The notes below the pieces were generated by a model. It was not told the DNA's origin. It did not search any database and was given only the letters and a program-made list of their open reading frames with translations. A DNA stretch of 64,000 nt from NCBI GenBank assembly GCA_008704415.1, contig VXIS01000132.1, positions 54,943-118,942 on the forward strand. Reading direction: 5' to 3'. A program made the position numbers and the translations under genes. The DNA comes from Sphaerosporella brunnea. Its lineage: Eukaryota > Ascomycota > Pezizomycetes > Pezizales > Pyronemataceae. Below are positions 36,193-46,971 of this stretch, one piece after another (position 1 is the first letter of the stretch; each line of letters opens with the position of its first letter).

Positions 36193-37242
36193 TGAGGGGG
36201 GGGGGGGGGGTCTTTTCGAATGCTTGGGCTTATAGACTGGTTTTTTTTTTTTTTCCCTTTCTTCGCATCGTAGACTGCGCGGTACGTGTTTTTGCTCATA
36301 GATATAGACATGGCTTTCGGTGTTTTGGGGATACTCAAGAAGCGTGTAAATTGCTACGGCGTGCTTCTTTCGTCTCGTCCGGTTGTCGCACGAGTGACAG
36401 GCGATGCGGAGCCGCTCTACCCACAGCGGTTAGCGCAAGCGACTTGTGGGCGATCACGCTTTTCCTGCACGGGTTGCTAAATTAAGGTAAGCTACCGGAG
36501 AGAGCCCTGCAGCAGCAAAACGGGTTTTGCCATCAGGGTTCCCGAGCGACGCGAGAAAGTCGTCGCACAGCTGGAGTAGATACACACGACGCCGCGTGCA
36601 GAATGGAGTGCAGAGTACTAGAGTACATGTAGTGTGATGTAGGTATTCCACTCCATGCTGGCCGTTGCGTGTGTGTTTGCACGCGTTATCCATTGGCCGA
36701 TCAGTCTCGTGGGGCGCCTCAATCCTCCTTTGTTCCCTCCCCCCTTCCCCACCAGTCCAGTCCAGACTGCATCCGTTTAAATTGCCAACTGGGGGGGGGG
36801 GATTCGAAGTGGAGGAAGGAAAGCGAGCACCCCTGCAAAATCTCCACAAGCTCTCTTCTTTCTTTTCTCTTGCACCTTCGAAGACGGAAAGAGAGAGCCT
36901 TGCGACGCCAGGTGCCCGATCATCATCTCGCCTCGCCTTCGACCAAAACCACCAAAAGCGATTGAATCGTCAGAAACCCCACGTCACGACGACACGCGCA
37001 ACTGTAACAAACCAACCAACGGAAAACCTAACCTCCCCCGTCGTTCGTTTTCTACGTCCAGCGCCCACCCGCCCACCCTCCCCCCCGCCTGCTGCGCGAT
37101 TGTCCTTTCTCGATCCGGTTTGCACGGACAGACAGACAATCTACAGATCGAGCGACCCGGTTCGACCTCCTCCTCCTTGCGACTACCACCACCACCACCC
37201 CACCCCCCCCCCCCCCAAAAAATCATCTAAACGACAACAATC
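36193..37242. other. Intergenic region
   Basis: Holds the 3' end of the C2H2 gene, poly-G (36198-36210) and poly-T (36241-36254) runs and, from about 36900, a CA/CT-rich stretch with poly-C (37206-37216) that looks like promoter and 5' UTR of the next gene. No gene seen. Confidence 0.5.
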
Positions 37243-37788
37243 ATGGGCACCTCGACCACTATCCCCTCGCTCCAGCTGGAGCTTCCCAAATTCGAGAGTC
37301 TCACAGCAGGCACGAACCTGCCGCACGTCGCCCCCGAAGACATCGAGGTACCGCCGCCGTCGCCTCCGCCGGCCGAACCTCGCAGCGCGGCCGCCGCCTC
37401 GCCGAGCTCCGGCGCCGGTGCCAGCGAAGACCCGTTGTCGCCGCCGCCGCTGTCGCCGGGGCGCCCGACATCGATGCGCCGGTTCCTGTCGCGGGTGTCG
37501 CTGAACTCGAACACACCCACCGACGACAAAGCCAGCATCTTCTCGACGCCGACGATCGTCTCGTCGACGGAGACCAAGAAGCCGAAGAAGTCCTCGTGGT
37601 GGAAGAAGAACAGCGGCAGCAGCAACTCTTCGAAGCGCCTTTCCTTCATGCCCGGCGCTTCGTCCGCAGCACCGCCAGCCGCCGAGAGAAAGGTCCACGC
37701 CATCCCCCCGCCGCCGAGATTGCCGGATGATCTGTTCGGAAAGAATTTGTCGTCGCTGGATGGGGATATGTTCAAAAACTTCAAGTAG
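37243..37788 (+). CDS. Hypothetical disordered fungal protein, 181 aa
   Basis: Single exon, ATG at 37243 (preceded by CAATC) to TAG at 37788. Begins MGTSTTIPSLQLELPKFESL, then a long Pro/Ala/Ser-rich part, MRRFLSRVSLNSNTP (a possible phosphorylation or binding patch), a basic Lys/Trp cluster (KKPKKSSWWKKN) and a C-terminal segment PRLPDDLFGKNLSSLDGDMF. Third codon positions are strongly G/C like the neighbouring genes, which supports real coding. No family recognised. The MGTS start has glycine at position 2, so N-myristoylation is conceivable, but this is only inference. Confidence 0.65.
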   Translation: MGTSTTIPSLQLELPKFESLTAGTNLPHVAPEDIEVPPPSPPPAEPRSAAAASPSSGAGASEDPLSPPPLSPGRPTSMRRFLSRVSLNSNTPTDDKASIFSTPTIVSSTETKKPKKSSWWKKNSGSSNSSKRLSFMPGASSAAPPAAERKVHAIPPPPRLPDDLFGKNLSSLDGDMFKNFK

Positions 37789-38938
37789 TGGCTAGATTTG
37801 TTGTGGTTGTTGTTGTTGTTGTGGCGGTGAGTGGGGAGATGGGGGTGTTGTAATATAGCATGCCGATGTTTACGCCTGGGTGGGGGTTTTCGATCTTGGA
37901 CTTGTTTTTCTTTTTTTTTTTTTTTTTTTTTTCTTCTACAAGTTTCGGGAATGTTTCGAAAAAGGTGTTGTTTCTTTGTTGGTAGCATACTCTTGATACC
38001 TGCCGCGAGGCTTCATCGTGTTCCTTTTTTTCCGCAATACCCATGTCGACGGCAAACTTATTTTTATTTTTTTATGTTTTTCCGTAGCCTGGCGATGATG
38101 GATTCACTTTCTTCACTTCTTTTTTTTTTTTTTTTTGCTGCCGGACCCGAGATGTTTGCATGTCCTAATTCGTGTCTCCCCCCCCCCCCTCCTATCGAAC
38201 TTTTTTTTTTTTGTGAGCCGGATTTTTTTCTTTTCTTTTTTTTTTTTTTTTTTTTTTTACCTTTAATACCTCCGTACCATCCATCGTCATCATCATATAC
38301 CGTGATACCACCTCGCGCTTTTTTTTTTTTTTTTTTCCCCCTTTGTTTACTTTACCTTATTCACACACACTCCAAATACCTCCTCCGCCTCCTACTTTTT
38401 TTTTTTTTTTTCTCTCTCACCGGCACCGGCCTCGAACCTTCTACAAACCCACTCACCTCACCTCCTGATCGTGTACTTACTTACTTACTTCTTGCTTCCG
38501 TCTGATACCTACCTGCTTTTCCTTTTTCGTGCGTCGGGGGTTTTTTTTTCCTTTGTCGGCATGCATTAGAGAGAGGCTGGACAGTGGTGGTGGTGGGGCG
38601 GGTCCTTGATCAATATCGAGCTCAAAGTTTGACCCATCGTGAGTGAGTTTATTTATATGTGAGGCGAGTGCAGCCTGCCGGGGACGAGTGCTAGCGTGTG
38701 ATCCGTGGTCGGTTTCCAGACTCCCTCCGATGTAAGGATGGAAACCGTTTCTAATCGCCTATCTGCTGTGGTCCGAGAGCCAATGTCCGAGATTGCCCTC
38801 TCACATTTCTTTTTTTTCTCAAAAAAGCATGACCGAGTGATCGACGTGCAGGCAAAATAAAGTTAGCGCAGCTCACTCGCGTCACACGGCTAGCTCCCTC
38901 CGCGTCTCCCAACCAACAACTCGACCATAAAGCCAACC
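37789..38938. other. Poly-T-rich 3' region, then med17 promoter
   Basis: After a (GTT)n run (37798-37822) come at least six T tracts of about 10-20 bases (near 37910-37932, 38119-38136, 38202-38212, 38237-38258, 38320-38336 and 38396-38411) in 500 bp. No gene is seen. Sequence from about 38600 is ordinary and probably the med17 promoter. Confidence 0.6.
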
Positions 38939-40812
38939 ATGGACGCGTCTCTACAACTCTCGCTGCGCACGTGGCCGGGCGACGACAGCGCAGACACCGC
39001 GATATCGTCGCTGATCCCGCGGATCCAGCAGCAGCGCGGCCACTTCAAAGACATCAACGAGGCGCTGCTCAGCGACGAGGTCGCAGCCGGCAACGGCGAT
39101 GAGGATCGCATGGACCTCGACGTGCCGGAGGCGGAGGCGGAGGAGGAGGCGAAACGGGCCGCCGCCGCTACTGCGGGAGACGTGGACCCGCTCGAAGCGC
39201 TCGCGAAGGCGAAAACGGAGATGCTGGAGGTACTCGGACACGCGCACAACGAGGCGCTTTTGGCGCTCGATTTCATCTCGCTGGTCGCCTCGCTGAACGC
39301 CCCGGAGACGGCGATCCCTACCATGTCCCCCGCGCTGAAACAGGCCGTCCCCCCCGGCTGCTTGGGGTTCGATAGGGTCAGCCGGAAGGTCGACAAGAAA
39401 GCCCAGGCCGACGACCAGAGGATCGCGAAGGAGTGGAAGCGCCAGGGATTGGCCAGCGCTGCGGAGGCGCTGATGGCCGCGTCGAGGAAGCTGGGCGCTG
39501 AGGGCGAGAAGGAGAGGAAGTACTGGGAGGAGGTGCTGGCGATCCGGAACGACGGGTGGTTGATCACGCGGATGCCGAGGGAGCGGAATGTGCTGGGTGT
39601 GAGGTACGGGTTCGCGGAGGCGGCAAAGGAGTACAAGGACAAGGGGATCGGCGCGCTGAGGAGAAGCGACGATGGGAGCGTCCGTATGAGCGATGTGGAT
39701 ACGGGCACGAAGCAACGGGCTATGGTGAGGGTGCGCGTGATGCGGAATGGAAACGTGGTGGGAACCAGCACGCAGCGCGCCGGAAAGAACGATGGCAGCG
39801 TCAAAGACATGATTCGGCGGGCAAGGAACTTCATATACGAGGATGAGCTCTTCTTCGAGGTCACGAAGGAAGCTCGCGCGTATGCTGGGCACGGCATGCG
39901 CACCAGCGAGGACGCGGTCACCATCGAACTCGGAAGTGGGAGGATGATCGTGCTGGATATGGTATTTCCCGCCTTGTTCTGGAGCTTGAGCACCACGTCT
40001 AATGATGGAAGGCCCCTCTTGACGACGACTCCGCACCGCCGAATCGCGATGCATCCAACCCCGAAAACACTCTGGCCCAAGCCATCGGCATCGCGCTCAG
40101 AATCCTCCTCTCCTACAACCACAGACTGGCGCTCAAAGCGCGCTCCCACCCTCCGCCGCCGCTGACAGCCCGCAAACCCCCGCGGCAACCGCTTCTCCTT
40201 CTCCGCCCCGTAGCAACGCACCTCCACCACCACCAGCACCTCCAACACCTCACGTCCGTCCTCGCCAGAGCACGGCGCCTCGCGCAGACCGCCGGTCTGT
40301 CGGCCTCCTACTCCGTCTCCCCGCTCTCAAACACGCTTCCGGCAGCTATCGATGGCGTCGAATCCGCCATCGAGCCGTTCCTGCATGTCCTCGAAACCAC
40401 GGCCACCGTTAACCTCCCCAGCGAATGGACGCTCGGCATCACGATGCGTACGCGACTGCAGCACCCTACGTACGGAACCCAGTACGTCGTTTCCACCAGC
40501 CACGACGGCTTCGCCGCGCGGTTGATGGGCGAGAACAAATTCGCGAGCCAGAGGGAGGTCGAGGAATATATCCACTGGTGCTTCGAGCGCAGCGTGGTGA
40601 ACTGGATACGCTTGATGTCGGCGGGCGCGTGGGCGCAGGAGGCGCAGGGGAATGAAATGGTCAGCAAAGGGAAGAGGGTGAGGATCGAGGTCGATAGAGT
40701 CGGGTTGAAGGTCACCTGGGGACAGACAGGCGGCAGCGATCAGAAGGCTGTGTGGGATGGCACGGAGCAGGGGAGGTCGCTCGGGGAACTGTTGGCGGGG
40801 ATCGCGGGATAG
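38939..40812 (+). CDS. med17: Mediator complex subunit 17 (Srb4)
   Basis: Model: exons 38939-39961 and 40012-40812, 607 aa. Subunit of the Mediator head module that links regulators with RNA polymerase II in the nucleus; Srb4 is essential in yeast. Recognised from N-terminal LSLRTWPGDDSADTAISSLIP, the central SRKVDKKAQADDQRIAKEWK near residue 150, the segment RKYWEEVLAIRNDGWLITRM and VLGVRYGFAEAA, and after the intron NTLAQAIGIALRILLSYNHR with a well-kept C-terminal domain (THLHHHQHLQHL, PSEWTLGITMRTRL). Early on there is an acidic Ala/Glu-rich linker. The 50-bp intron has a TCTAATG branch region. The ATG context is ACCATGG. Divergently or co-oriented neighbours show no functional link. Confidence 0.92.
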
Positions 40813-41094
40813 GACCAGCGTACGTGCATTTACAATTGCCAGTAACAATCCTAAGCTGGCCAGCAATGGCAGTTTCACGCAGAGTGAATTTTGAGAGTTG
40901 CGCTGCGGTAAAGATGACATAGATCGTGCGATCCGAGTGACATCATGTGTCGCTGTCCTACACCCAACGCCTTGCCACGCGTATCTTTGATACCACAAAA
41001 GCGGGCACCACACCCGCCGCAACGCAGCATCACCACACCTCATATCTCCGCCTTACCCCCCACCCCACTGCCCACAACACAAACACCCGCAACA

Positions 41095-41949
41095 ATGGCC
41101 GAACGTCCGATTGTCCCCCCGAAGCCGCTCGAGACCAAATACCCGGTAGTTCCCCCCCCTTCCTGGAGGACAAACGGACATGCTGGTGGGAGTTGAGAAG
41201 AAGAAGAAGAAGAAGAAGCTAATCGGTGGTGGTGGTGGTGCGCCGCAGGTCATCGACACCGATCCGTAAGCGCTCTCTCTCTCAGCAGCAGCACGGGTTA
41301 CTGACGCAGCGCAGCCACTTCCTCCGCGTCGTCGGCTACATGCGGGCGTCGGACTACGCGACGGCCGGGGCGACGGCGGCGGCGGGGCCGGCGTGCTTCC
41401 TGGCGATGGAGAAGCTCGCGCCGTCGCTCGCGTCGCCCGCGGCGCTGCGCAGCTGCATGCGGCTGATGGGCGCGATCGGGCTCACGGCCGGCTTCCTGAG
41501 GGCGTACACCGCCAGTTCCTGTAGGTGGCCGTCGTGTGCATCCTAACGTCGTAGTCGGTCACTAACCGGCGGGGGGGCAGTGCGTTTCTGGGGCTGGGAG
41601 GAGAACGCCCGCGAGGTCGAGATGGACATGCGGGAGATGGTCGCCAAGGTCAAGGCGAAGCAGCCGCTGTACGGAGAGAGCGCCCTCACGCCTTACATGC
41701 AGGGCGTCGCCGCGCGGAACTCGCGCTACTCCCAGATCTTCCTGCACGCCGTCCCCTTCTTCAACTTCGTCAACCACAACCAGGTAACTATCTCCCTCCC
41801 CCCGGGGGCGAGTGAGTGAGTGAGTGAGAGTGAGTGAGTGAGTGGTTGACTTTGGAGCCGCCCAGCACGGCGTCGACACGCTCAAGTACTTCCGCGCTGC
41901 GGAGGAGGAGTTGGAGGCCGAGGCGAGAGCGCGCGAGGGAAAGCTGTAG
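41095..41949 (+). CDS. nuo20.9: NADH-ubiquinone oxidoreductase 20.9 kDa subunit (complex I, NUXM)
   Basis: Model: exons 41095-41145, 41249-41265, 41315-41520, 41581-41783 and 41866-41949, 186 aa. Accessory subunit of mitochondrial respiratory complex I, found in fungi and some other eukaryotes. Start MAERPIVPPKPLETKYPVID, then DPHFLRVVGYMRASDY, two hydrophobic segments (about residues 40-58 and 68-85) as expected for an inner-membrane subunit, RFWGWEENAREVEMDMREM, and the C-terminal domain NSRYSQIFLHAVPFFNFVNH. Exon 2 is only 17 nt. Intron 1 contains an (AGA)n tract (41195-41218) and intron 4 a (TGAG)n tract (41811-41844). Frame is kept at all four junctions. Convergent with trm5. Confidence 0.92.
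41811..41844 (+). repeat. (TGAG)n microsatellite in intron 4 of nuo20.9
   Basis: About eight GTGA/TGAG units with one GAGAG interruption, directly after the donor region of the intron. Confidence 0.9.
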
Positions 41950-42436
41950 ATTGCACACACACACACACACAACTGGTCTGTAAACTGGGGGAAAATACAA
42001 CGTATACATATGCCAACCTGGCAGTCACGCTCCATCATGCACATGCACACGAAGCCAAAGAAGCACAGAGTAGAGTGATCCACAGTGAACCCCCCAACCC
42101 AAAAAGTTTACAACAAGCCAGCGAGTGCAGCAGCGGGGTTTACGGGGGGGGAAAAAAAAAAAACGTCAACCTGCCTGGAACATGAAAACGCGACTTGCCG
42201 CCAGCCAGCCAGCCAGCCAGCCAGCGGGACTGGGAAATGAAAAGCTTGGAGCTGTTCGATCCACGCTCAATCCTCCAGAGATAGATAGATAGATGTACAA
42301 CATGAAGCAAAGTGGTTTTTTTGGTTTTTTTTCCCAGCCTTTATGCAACAACAACAACAACAACAACAACAAAAGCAGCGTGCATTTTTCCGGCAAACCC
42401 TCTATTGTCTATGCTGTGGTATCATATATACAAGCG
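41950..42436. other. Convergent gap nuo20.9/trm5 with microsatellites
   Basis: Shared 3' region. Contains (CA)n at about 41955-41972, (CCAG)n at 42201-42235, (GATA)n near 42281-42293 and (CAA)n at 42346-42371. No gene seen. Confidence 0.7.
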
Positions 42437-43873
42437 TCAAACAACATCAGCGAACGCCGCCTCTGCCGGCAGTCTAAAGCTCGCGCAATACATAACCTTC
42501 CTGGGCGCCACTCTCCTCACATCCTCGAGCTCCAAATCCCGATCCCTAACCTCGGCGCCCAAGTGCCGCTTGATAGCGGCCAGAACGTCCTCGCGCGCAA
42601 ACTCGGGGCCTCGGCCGGGCAGCTCCCGGTGGAAGGTGTGCACGTGTATCAACGGCAGCCTGAGCTTTGCCTCGCCGTCGGCAAACACGTGTTCCATGCC
42701 TCTGTACGCGCCGCGGAAGGCATCGAGGAACTCGACGGCGGAGGCGGGGAGGTTCATCACGAAATGGGCGAACGTCGGGGGCACCGGGATTTTGCGGTCG
42801 GGGGCTTTGGCGGGCTGCGGGATCCCGGCCTGCGCTCTGGTGCGGCTGTATTTGAGGGGCTGCCCCGGGACGGTGGCCGGGTTGGTGGCCGGGTTGAGGT
42901 GCTCAGCGTATAGCTGCCGGATGCTGCTGCGGATGAACGCCCGGCCGTCGGTGTTGAAGGCCCGGACGAAGGCGCCGACTTTGTTGCGTTCGATGTTCCC
43001 GCGGAGGGCGTTGTAGGACTCGGGATTCAGGTCGTTGGCCCAGGCGAAGACGCCGTTTTTGCCCGCTGGCACCGCGAATGGACCCACGCCTGCCATCACG
43101 TCGCACACCGCTTCACCGGGCTGGAACTTGGCGATCATCCGCTCGTGTTCGTGGCCCAGCCGCGTGTTCCAATACACTTTGGCGAAGTCGAAGATGAAGG
43201 TGCAGTTGGACTCCTTGACCTCCACTGCCGTGTCTGCCGGCCCAGCCACAACCTCCATGGGGAAGGTGCGGAAGACCGAGTGTGAGCCTACATCTTCGAG
43301 CTTGTTCACCACCGTCTTGATCTTGGGGTTTTTGTCCAGGATGACCTGCGCGATCAGCGACTTGTAGGGGAGGTAGGGGGCGCGCAGATTCAGGTGGGCG
43401 AGATGCCCCGCTTGGGAGAAGGAGCACGGCGCGTCGTCGAGCATGTCTTCCGGTAGAACGGCGTTGATGATCTCGTCGTAGTTCCAGTGGCTGTAGTCCA
43501 TGTGTAGCGTGTACGGGACCAGCTCCATCACTTTGCTGTGGATGAGTTCCTGCGTCGCCGGGCTGGCCGTCGAGATGTCTGCCCGAGTTGGGTAGTCAGC
43601 ACGAGGAGCCGCGCTGGAGAGGGTGTGGGAGATACCATCGTGCTTCACCTCCGGCCGGAACAGTATCAGCTTTTTAGGCTTGTTTTCGGGGTCCTCGGGC
43701 ATCAGCTGCACCCGCTTTATCCGCAGCAGGTCCGCCGAGCACTCCTTCTGCACCCGCGATATGTCCCTGGGATTGAAAACGCGCGCGGCGGACGTCGGTA
43801 TCGTTTTCTTGAAGAGGCTACGATCCAGCACGCGCATGGAGCGTTGCACCGGTGGGAGGAAGAGGCTGGACAT
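42437..43873 (-). CDS. trm5: tRNA (guanine37-N1)-methyltransferase Trm5
   Basis: Single exon from ATG 43873 to TGA 42437, 478 aa. It uses S-adenosylmethionine to make m1G37 next to the anticodon, which prevents +1 frameshifting; fungal enzymes also act in mitochondria. Family marks: N-terminal [18 protein letters not shown], the Trm5 core [37 protein letters not shown], the SAM-binding loop [19 protein letters not shown] (about residue 254) with [13 protein letters not shown], and the catalytic-site NLP in [16 protein letters not shown] (about 372). The chosen start fits the family N-terminus MSSLFLPP...; an in-frame ATG at 44029 would add 52 residues and could give a mitochondrial form. Divergent from the next gene, 408 bp away. 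Confidence 0.94.
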   Translation of the reverse strand: MSSLFLPPVQRSMRVLDRSLFKKTIPTSAARVFNPRDISRVQKECSADLLRIKRVQLMPEDPENKPKKLILFRPEVKHDGISHTLSSAAPRADYPTRADISTASPATQELIHSKVMELVPYTLHMDYSHWNYDEIINAVLPEDMLDDAPCSFSQAGHLAHLNLRAPYLPYKSLIAQVILDKNPKIKTVVNKLEDVGSHSVFRTFPMEVVAGPADTAVEVKESNCTFIFDFAKVYWNTRLGHEHERMIAKFQPGEAVCDVMAGVGPFAVPAGKNGVFAWANDLNPESYNALRGNIERNKVGAFVRAFNTDGRAFIRSSIRQLYAEHLNPATNPATVPGQPLKYSRTRAQAGIPQPAKAPDRKIPVPPTFAHFVMNLPASAVEFLDAFRGAYRGMEHVFADGEAKLRLPLIHVHTFHRELPGRGPEFAREDVLAAIKRHLGAEVRDRDLELEDVRRVAPRKVMYCASFRLPAEAAFADVV

Positions 43874-44281
43874 TTCGTCTGTAGACTCGGCCTGAAATGT
43901 CACCATCGCGAACAAGCCAACTGCGCGGGGGGGCACACAGACCTGCATCGATGTGGTGTCGGCGATTTGTATTATATTCTTGATGGGGATGGGGTGATGT
44001 GATAGTGAATTTTCGAGTTTTCCCTGCATTCAGCCGCGAGTGCTCGTGTATCTGATCACTCGCTCGCACGGTGTCGCTTTGTTGGAAGTTGTGGTGCTAG
44101 AGGATGGTGATGGGAAAGGCAATTATGTTCTTGCTCAGGCTTATCCAAGCACGAATATATGCACCTCCGGACAGCACTCGGCAACAGCCTAGTCCTATCA
44201 CAGTATCTCACTCGTATTTATCCTCGCCTAGAAAGCCAAGCCCAACACGCTTTAAACCTTGCATGCCTCATCCCTTCGACG

Positions 44282-45917
44282 ATGTCGCTCGGAGATGCCG
44301 TCTATGACCGCCATCAACCTCTTTCCCACGGCGACTGGAAAAACGTCGAGGCGGCTGTTCACATCGCCGCGCCCACCAGCGTCGCCTGCGACAATGTCTA
44401 CCGTCAACAAGCGGATGCTACGTTGCAGTTTGAACCAGCCGCGCGAGTGAAGATCGGAAGCATATCTTGGCCACTGCGACCGACTTTCATCGTGGACGAA
44501 GATGATCGGAAGGAACTGGCGAGCTGGGGCCCGGTGACGGTGTCCCCTCCGTTGAAGAGGGAGAAACCTGAAGATTTTCATGATGCCCCGGAAGAAGGCT
44601 CGAAGCGCCATTCAAGGCCTCGTCTTGGATGTCAGTCCTTCGTCATCTCGCAATTCTCTCAAATGGGAATGTTGACGAAAAGCAGCTGTGTGGCCGGTTC
44701 CAACCCCATCGAGTAGTGGCGCCGTTGTGCCCGTCACACCGATTCACCCTCGGCCGCAAATATTGGTTCCTCGAACTGAACTTCGGACACCCGACAGATC
44801 CTCCGGGATCCTATCGGCTGAGAAGCAGCATGGTTCAGAGATACTTATGCCCGAGACCGACCGGCGCGAATTATCACCGCAACCACTTAGATCGTGCTTG
44901 CCGCAGACCCAAGCCGAGTTCGATGAGTACAAGCACCTTTCACAGGCGTTCGGCTCGTTCCTATCGGTGTCCAGCATTCCTGATTCGCAGCCCTCGCAGA
45001 TCCCCGCTTCGCGAGTGCCGCCGGCCGCTGTGTTCGTTACTGATACTCCAACTGCTTCCTTCGTTCCGGAAACGCCGATTCCTCAAGCCAGAAACCCACA
45101 GAGTGCTACTGGTCGCCTACCGCCGCTGCTGGCCAGCGCGTCGCAGCCGCAATCTCAACTGCTGATCGAATGCCAGAGCACTCCGACGCCGCTTCCCAGC
45201 ACAGCACACGGCTATGCTCTGCCTACTCCAGCTCCCCCCCGCTTTAGTTCTGGCCCGGTATTGGTGTATTCGACCCCGGCGCCGACCACCTCTTCACTCG
45301 AGTTACTCCCCGGTTTCACGCCCACCGCCGCGTCTCAAGCAAGCGACGACTCTCAATACCCACCGCCGCCGCCTTTCAACGTCGCCTCCCCCATACCAAT
45401 GCTTGTTGGTCCTCCATACATGATTGCGGCACCACCTCCAGCGACATCGTCAAAACCTGCACAAATCCCTGCCCTCCTGGTTGAGGTGGTCCAGAAGAAT
45501 GTGCCTGGGAAGTTCATGGCGCATCTGGAGAGCATGACTCGGCCTTTGCGGCGGTGGGAGCGAGGGTACTGGAGGGTCGACATGAGTTCATGGATGGATC
45601 CGCAGCACAAGGTCATGTTCTGGAACATAACGAAGGACAACATCCTGACGGGGCGGTTTGGGATGTCAGCAATGGTCCTGGAGACGGAAGAATACCAAGA
45701 TACGGAGGGCATGTGGACGGATCTGCAGGATTTGGGGAAGGGCGAGAGGCGGAGGGAAATGGAGCGCAGAGGAAACCTGGTCCGCGTTTACTGCTGGGGG
45801 GGTACCGCTGAGATGGTGTGGTGCGTCCTCTACATCACCGGCTGGCGGGGCCTTGACGGCACGGTGTGGATCGATGCCGGAGGAGAGGAGGTGGTGCGGA
45901 TGATTTCTCGCGGGTGA
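44282..45917 (+). CDS. Uncharacterised fungal protein with conserved-looking C-terminal domain, 526 aa
   Basis: Model: exons 44282-44630 and 44686-45917 (intron donor GTCAGT, branch TTGACG, acceptor AGCAG). The N-terminal part (MSLGDAVYDRHQPLSHGDWK, then RVKIGSISWPLRPTFIVDED) is globular-looking. The middle (about residues 120-360) is Pro/Ser/Thr-rich with repeated short TPxP and VPxTP motifs, so disordered. The C-terminus (about 370-526) is dense in Trp and charged residues (RPLRRWERGYWRVDMSSW, KVMFWNITKDNILTGRFG, VRVYCWGGTAEMVWCVLYIT, GLDGTVWIDAGGEE) and looks like a folded alpha/beta domain. I cannot name the family. Function unknown. It may share a promoter with trm5. Confidence 0.7.
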
Positions 45918-46297
45918 TTTTTTTATTCTTATTTTCGGCCATCACGCTCGATACCCCGTGGATTTCGTGAAACTCCCTCTGTGCCCCGTGAAAAAAATAT
46001 CATCCCCACACCCCGCGAATCATCCTACCCCGAGCCATCCAGCCGCGGTCGCCGTGACCTACCTCTCCACGACCGACACCGTGGCCGTCCCCGGCGGCGT
46101 TGTCAGCAGCCAGCCGGCCCGGGCGCTTTTCACGATCACTCACGAGCAACAACACAATGGCCGCGCGGCCGGGCTCTGAAAAGGAAATCTGGTCGTTGGC
46201 GCGCTGGATGCGCAAGTGCCTCTTCCGGTCTCACCTATTCATCACTCTCCGAGTCCTCCTTCGGCCCAACGGGCTCTCTCGATCTCCCAGCTACCAT

Positions 46298-46971
46298 TCA
46301 AGTCGCCCACGCACACCAGCAGCGATACATCCCCGAAGCCCAGCCACACCCCAAATGCGGCCGCGCCATCAGCCAACCCGCAGTCTCATCGACCGAACCG
46401 AACCGCCTCGCCAGCACCGACGCATCCGGTCCAAGGGCGGCGACCTCGGGTGGTAAGGTTTGCGGAAGGGAGGGAAGGAGGGGAGGGGGGGGCAGTAGTC
46501 TTTTTGCGTGTTATGAAACTACCGAGCGATGCTAACTACACTCCATTCCGCAACACTTGCAATCCCAGACCCAGCCCACCCCAGCCTCCAATTCGCGCGC
46601 TCCCAATCCCTCACGCTCTTCTCGAGGGTAAACATCCGCAACAGCAGCAGCAGCACGGGCCGCGCCGCTCCCCGCGGGATGCGCGCCTCGTCGCCGTCCG
46701 CAAAGATCGCGGCCGTCAGCTCCACGTCCTCGCTCACAGCCACCAATTCCTGCGCGATCGCGGCAGTGGTGGCGAGGCGTATCTCTTCTGCGAGCGCCTC
46801 CACCTGGCGCATCGCGTCAGGATCCGCGGTGGTGGCAGCAGGATTGTGAGGCGGATTGTTCGGGAGGGCATTTTGGTTTTGGTGGGGTTGGGAGGTTGGA
46901 GTTGGGGGGGGGGGGGGAGGCGGGATGGAGGGCCTTTTTGTGGTCGAGCGGGGACAGGAGGACTTCGACAT
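46298..46971 (-). CDS. Candidate hypothetical gene, two exons
   Basis: The first exon opens with ATG at 46971 (MSKSSCPRSTTKRPSIPPPP) with a Pro-rich start and then a helical segment MRQVEALAEEIRLATTAAIA, LLLLLRMFTLEKSVRDWERA and NWRLGW near 46570. Codons are strongly G/C at third positions. The next minus frame with similar character is about 46460-46300 (LPPEVAALGPDASVLARRFG, then SVDETAGWLMARPHLGCGW) ending TGA at 46298. An intron in about 46460-46570 would join them, but I cannot fix donor and acceptor. The opposite strand also has an open frame (46216-47016) of Ser/Pro-rich type, so the strand call is not secure. No family recognised. Confidence 0.35.

Noticed and set aside
38890..40248. 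452- and 367-codon minus frames
   Set aside because: Antisense of med17.
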